Part shown: positions 60,858 to 64,000 of the stretch, in pieces
How the letters are laid out: each line of letters opens with the position of its first letter
How positions within the stretch are numbered: the first letter of the stretch is position 1
Source of the DNA: Pseudomonadota bacterium
GTDB lineage: Bacteria; Pseudomonadota; Alphaproteobacteria; Rhizobiales; Hyphomicrobiaceae
DNA length: 64,000 nt
Assembly: GCA_023412805.1 (NCBI GenBank)
Contig: JAEZRM010000064.1
Location: 1 to 64,000 of the forward strand
Direction: 5' to 3'
The notes under the pieces: generated by a model
The model's input: the letters and a program-made list of their open reading frames with translations, nothing else
What the model was told of the DNA's origin: nothing
The model's database searches: none
Translations under genes and position numbers: made by a program

Positions 60858-61298
60858 ATGAACTTCTTCCGCTTTCTGCTGGTTTCGTCCGTCGTGGGCC
60901 TCGGTATGGCGGCCGGAGCTGATGCTGCGCACGCGGATCTCAAGCTCTGCAATGCGACCGCGAGCCGGATCGGTGTTGCCATCGGCTATCAGGACCCCAA
61001 AGGTTGGGCGACCGAAGGCTGGTGGAACATCGCGTCACAGACCTGTGAGACGTTGTTAAAAGGAAAGCTTGGCAGCCGATTCTATTACGTGCATGCCGTA
61101 GACTACGACCGCGGCGGCGAGTGGGGCGGCACGAACATGATGTGCACGGCTGACAAAGTCTTCACGATCCGCGGGGTCGAGGAATGCACGCGGCGCGGTT
61201 TCAAACGCACAGGCTTCTTCGAGGTCGACACGCAGAACTCCAATGACTGGACGATCCGCCTGACAGATCCGGGCGATAACGGCGGGAAGGCACGATGA
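60858..61298 (+). CDS. DUF1036-family exported protein
   Basis: A 146-residue protein. The start MNFFRFLLVSSVVGLGMAAG gives a clear Sec signal, probably cut near DAAHA; an in-frame upstream ATG at 60792 would bury it. The mature part is the DUF1036 domain: LKLCNATASRIGVAIGYQDPKGW, then ATEGWWNIASQTCETLLKG, RFYYVHAVDYDRGGEWGG and CTRRGFKRTGFFEVDTQNS. Several cysteines (LC, QTC, MMC, EEC) may form disulfides. The function is unknown. Its stop overlaps pyk by 4 bases, so the two are translationally coupled. Confidence 0.85.
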   Translation: MNFFRFLLVSSVVGLGMAAGADAAHADLKLCNATASRIGVAIGYQDPKGWATEGWWNIASQTCETLLKGKLGSRFYYVHAVDYDRGGEWGGTNMMCTADKVFTIRGVEECTRRGFKRTGFFEVDTQNSNDWTIRLTDPGDNGGKAR

Positions 61299-62740
61299 GA
61301 CGAAACCGGAGAGTGAAGATCCTCGCGACGCTCGGGCCCGCGTCGTCTGCGCCCGAAGTGATCGAGAGCTATTTTCTCGCGGGCGTCGATGTCTTCCGCA
61401 TCAACATGAGCCATTCGAGCTTCGACATGGTCCGCGGCCTGCACAGCGCTGTGCGCGCCGCGGAGATGAAGCACGGTCGCCCGATCGGCATTCTCGCGGA
61501 CCTGCAAGGTCCGAAGTTCCGGGTCGGCAAGCTCGGCGGCGACCGCGTCGATCTCAAGACCGGGCAGACGTACATCTTCGACTCGCAGGAGCAGGAAGGC
61601 GACGACCAGCGCGTTTTCCTGCCTCATCCGCAGATCTTCGATGGTGTCGAGGAGGGGCATTCGCTGCTGCTCGACGACGGCAAGATCCGGATGCGCGTGA
61701 CAGAGGTCGCGCCGTCGCGCATCGCCGCAGAAGTGATGGTCGGCGGTCCGCTCGCGAGCCGCAAGGGCATTTCGATGCCCGATACGATCCTGCCCATCAA
61801 TCCACTGACGGACAAGGACAAGGCCGATCTCGACTTCGTCCTCAAGCTCGGTGTCGACTGGGTGGGCCTGTCGTTCGTGCAGCGTGGCGAGGATGTCGCG
61901 CTTGCCCGCCGCATGATCGGCCAGGGCGCGGCGATCATGTCGAAGATCGAGAAGCCTTCGGCGATTGCCGATCTCGACCAGATCATCGCGCAGTCCGATG
62001 GGCTGATGGTCGCGCGCGGTGACCTCGGCGTCGAGATGCCCGTCGAGCGCGTCCCTGGGCTGCAGAAGCAGATCACGCGCAAGGCGCGCGCGGCCGGCAA
62101 ACCGGTGGTCATCGCGACGCAGATGCTCGAGAGCATGATCAGTTCGCCGGTGCCGACGCGCGCCGAGGTGTCGGACGTGGCGACGGCCGTATTCGACGGC
62201 GCGGATGCCATCATGCTGTCGGCCGAGTCCGCGGTCGGCAAGTTCCCGATCGAGGCCATCGGCATGATGGATCGTATTGCCATCGAAGCCGAAGCCGACC
62301 CGACCTACGACGTGCTGGTTCATGCGACGAGCACGCCGCCTCAGGAAACGGCAGCCGACGCGATTGCTGCCGCCACGCACGCCGTTGCCGATACGCTGAA
62401 GCTCTCGGCCATCATCTGCTTTACGGCGACCGGCTCGACTGCGCTCCGTGTCGCACGTGAGCGGCCCGGACTGCCCGTCATCGGCCTGACGCCGGTTGTC
62501 GCGACCGCGCGGCGGTTGGCTGTCGTCTGGGGCATGCATTGCGTTCTGACGAGCGATCCCGAGAACCTCGCTGACATGGTCAAGAAGGCGTGCCGGATCG
62601 CCTTCGAGGAAGGGTTCGTGCGCGCGGGCAGCGGCGTGATCATCACGGCGGGTGTGCCGCTCGGCTCGCCGGGGACGACCAACATGGTCCGCATTGCCTA
62701 CGTCAACGAGCAGGGCGAGACGACGTCGCTGTCGATGTAG
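61295..62740 (+). CDS. pyk: Pyruvate kinase
   Basis: A 481-residue glycolytic enzyme converting phosphoenolpyruvate and ADP to pyruvate and ATP. Family marks are RRNRRVKILATLGPAS at the start, FRINMSHSSFDMV, GPKFRVG, the active-site Lys region IMSKIEKPSAI, and MVARGDLGVEMP. The TQMLESMI and AESAVGKFPIEA segments and the C-terminal allosteric domain are present, so it is full length. The ATG overlaps the DUF1036 stop (ATGA). Together with the upstream glycerate kinase it can turn glycerate into pyruvate. Confidence 0.95.
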   Translation: MRRNRRVKILATLGPASSAPEVIESYFLAGVDVFRINMSHSSFDMVRGLHSAVRAAEMKHGRPIGILADLQGPKFRVGKLGGDRVDLKTGQTYIFDSQEQEGDDQRVFLPHPQIFDGVEEGHSLLLDDGKIRMRVTEVAPSRIAAEVMVGGPLASRKGISMPDTILPINPLTDKDKADLDFVLKLGVDWVGLSFVQRGEDVALARRMIGQGAAIMSKIEKPSAIADLDQIIAQSDGLMVARGDLGVEMPVERVPGLQKQITRKARAAGKPVVIATQMLESMISSPVPTRAEVSDVATAVFDGADAIMLSAESAVGKFPIEAIGMMDRIAIEAEADPTYDVLVHATSTPPQETAADAIAAATHAVADTLKLSAIICFTATGSTALRVARERPGLPVIGLTPVVATARRLAVVWGMHCVLTSDPENLADMVKKACRIAFEEGFVRAGSGVIITAGVPLGSPGTTNMVRIAYVNEQGETTSLSM

Positions 62741-62749
62741 AGCTTATCC

Positions 62750-62774
62750 CCTCTCCCCGCGCGCGGGAAGAAGG
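62750..62774. repeat. CCTCTCCCCGC palindrome (copy 2, degenerate)
   Basis: CCTCTCCCCGC followed by GCGCGGGAAGAAGG is a less perfect copy of the element at 28841-28864. It lies in the short gap between pyk and the convergent transporter gene, where it may end transcription. Confidence 0.5.
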
Positions 62775-62786
62775 GGAAGAGCTGCG

Positions 62787-63686
62787 TCAGAGCACGAGTA
62801 CGCCGCGGTGCTGGGCTTCGCCCTCGGGCTCGACGTGGATCACGACCTCGGCGCCATCGATCTCGGCTTCCAGCGCACGTTCGATACGGTCGCAGATGCG
62901 ATGGGCGTCTGCGACGCTCATCTTGCCTGGCACGACGAGATGAAAGTCGATGAAGGTCGCGCGTCCTGCCGTGCGCGTTCGGATGTCGTGTGCCTCGATA
63001 GCGCCATCGGCACTCTCGGCAATCACGGTCCGAATGCGTTGGCCGATCTCTCCGTCGACCGCCTCATCCATGAGTCCGCTGATCGATGAACTGACGACAC
63101 GCCAACCCGCCACGAGAATGTTCATCGCAACGAGCGCCGCCATGGCCGGATCGAGGATCGTCCAGCCTGTCAGCACGGCAAGCGCCAGCCCGATGATGAC
63201 GCCGACAGACGTGGCGACATCCGCGAAGAGATGCCAACCGTCCGCGACGAGCGCCGGCGAGCGCCAACGTCGGCCATAGTTGATGAGCACCCACGACCAG
63301 CCAACATTGATCGCGGTGGCCACGCCGCTGATGGCGAGGCCGAGCCAGGGTTCGTCAAAGGCCCGGGGCGCGCGCACGGCCTGCCAGGCAGCGTGCAAGA
63401 TCATGATGGCGGCGAGGATGATCAGCACGCCTTCGATGACGGCTGAGAAGTACTCCGCCTTGTGGTGGCCGAACTGGTGACGGCGATCGGCGGGACGTGC
63501 GCTGATGCGAACGGCGAGAAGCGCAACCAATGCGGTAACGACATTGACGATGCTTTCGAGCGCATCGGAGTAGAGGGCGACGCTTCCCGTCACCCAATAG
63601 GCTGCATACTTGATGCCCAGCACCACACAGGCGACGACAATGCTCGCGGCGGCCATCCTGTGAGTGCGCGCTTCGATCGTCGGCAT
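62787..63686 (-). CDS. Cation-diffusion-facilitator transporter
   Basis: A 299-residue CDF-family exporter with about six membrane helices and a cytosolic C-terminal domain. Metal-site segments are SDALESIVNVV in helix 2 and DGWHLFADVATS in helix 5. The second has the HxxxD pair; the first has Glu and Asn where zinc exporters of the ZitB type have His and Asp, so metal specificity is unclear. The helix 2-3 loop has RRHQFGHHKAEYFSAVIEG and the C-terminal domain IEAHDIRTRTAGRATFIDFHLVV. It exports a divalent metal using a proton gradient. It is monocistronic. Confidence 0.88.
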   Translation of the reverse strand: MPTIEARTHRMAAASIVVACVVLGIKYAAYWVTGSVALYSDALESIVNVVTALVALLAVRISARPADRRHQFGHHKAEYFSAVIEGVLIILAAIMILHAAWQAVRAPRAFDEPWLGLAISGVATAINVGWSWVLINYGRRWRSPALVADGWHLFADVATSVGVIIGLALAVLTGWTILDPAMAALVAMNILVAGWRVVSSSISGLMDEAVDGEIGQRIRTVIAESADGAIEAHDIRTRTAGRATFIDFHLVVPGKMSVADAHRICDRIERALEAEIDGAEVVIHVEPEGEAQHRGVLVL

Positions 63687-63819
63687 AAGTCCGGTCGGTC
63701 CGCGGTTGCTTTGACCGCAATGGTCTCGTGCTCAGCCCCTTCAACACGCTGGAGCATCGAAAAGCAACTTGAGAATTCGCTTTTGCAAGTAGTTGCAAAT
63801 GGTTGGCGATGGCGCGTCG

Positions 63820-64000
63820 TCAGGCGCTCGCCGAACTGCGGTTGCCGGAGACTTCCTCTGCCAAGGCTGCGTGCGCTTCGCGGAAGGTGAGCAACCGGCG
63901 CTGTGCCTCGTCCCATACGGCGAGACGGGCGCATTTGATGCTCTCCCAGAGCGTCACGCGATTCATGGCTTGGAATTCCGGAGAGGCCGCGAGGCAGTCG
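63820..64000 (-). CDS. C-terminal end of an unidentified gene (partial)
   Basis: A minus-strand frame enters from the right edge and stops at 63820-63822 (TCA on the plus strand). About 59 residues are visible, including RVTLWESIKCARLAVWDE and a C-terminal AEEVSGNRSSASA. The middle segment resembles the tail of fatty-acid desaturase-like proteins of Rhizobiales, but this is from memory of the pattern only. The in-frame ATG at about 63966 could be internal. Confidence 0.45.
   Translation of the reverse strand, partial: DCLAASPEFQAMNRVTLWESIKCARLAVWDEAQRRLLTFREAHAALAEEVSGNRSSASA

Overview
The window is a GC-rich chromosomal segment, almost certainly from an alphaproteobacterium of the Hyphomicrobiales (Rhizobiales) type. 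This rests on the protein sequences (Rhizobiales-style IF-3, ParC and DUF1127/DUF1036 proteins, a D-3-hydroxybutyrate dehydrogenase, abundant Leu/Ile/Val-type and peptide-type ABC transporters) and on the type A RNase P RNA. No phage, insertion sequence, integrase or CRISPR array was seen. The genus cannot be fixed from the sequence alone.

Layout. 1-4.4 kb: end of an unidentified gene, a PRC-barrel protein, a COG3618-type amidohydrolase, phosphate acetyltransferase convergent with it and divergent from a citrate synthase, and an Arg/Gly/Tyr-rich secreted protein. 4.5-11.7 kb: one minus-strand operon for a branched-chain-amino-acid/amide-type ABC importer with one binding protein, two LivH, two LivM, two LivG and a single LivF. 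11.9-15.9 kb: an IlvD/Edd-family sugar-acid dehydratase, an alpha/beta hydrolase and a luciferase-like flavin monooxygenase. 16.3-23.4 kb: a compact hyfBCEFGI cluster (membrane-bound hydrogenase-4/complex-I-like) whose large subunit lacks the usual NiFe ligands; a second luciferase-like paralogue lies on its other side. 25.6-28.8 kb: infC followed directly by pheT. 29-29.4 kb: rnpB. 29.4-35.4 kb: aldehyde dehydrogenase, CBS-domain protein, two small proteins, a LysR regulator, a sulfatase and tRNA-Leu(UAA). 35.6-43.4 kb: a CoA-transferase with unusual domain order, bdhA, argJ, znuB, ispG, apaG, argE and a small protein. 43.4-55.9 kb: a ten-gene minus-strand run with a peptide-type ABC importer (two tandem binding proteins), a CoxL-like molybdenum hydroxylase subunit, the OtnK/OtnC pair for four-carbon acid sugars and an SDR dehydrogenase. 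56-57 kb: a protein resembling EF-G domains III-V without the GTPase. 57.1-62.7 kb: parC, a glycerate 2-kinase, a DUF1036 protein and pyruvate kinase. 62.8-64 kb: a cation-diffusion-facilitator transporter and the end of an unidentified gene.

How the genes fit together. The ABC importers plus the catabolic enzymes (sugar-acid dehydratase, OtnK/OtnC, CoxL-like oxidase, SDRs, CoA-transferase, sulfatase, aldehyde dehydrogenase) suggest a heterotroph that scavenges small organic and sugar acids, feeding glycolysis through glycerate kinase and pyruvate kinase, with acetyl-CoA handled by Pta and citrate synthase. The Hyf-like complex is probably an ion-translocating redox module rather than a hydrogenase. 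The most unusual items are the GTPase-less EF-G-like protein, the NiFe-less Hyf cluster between two paralogous flavin monooxygenases, an apparent ATA start codon on infC, the absence of rpmI-rplT-pheS between infC and pheT, and a CoA-transferase whose domains look circularly permuted.
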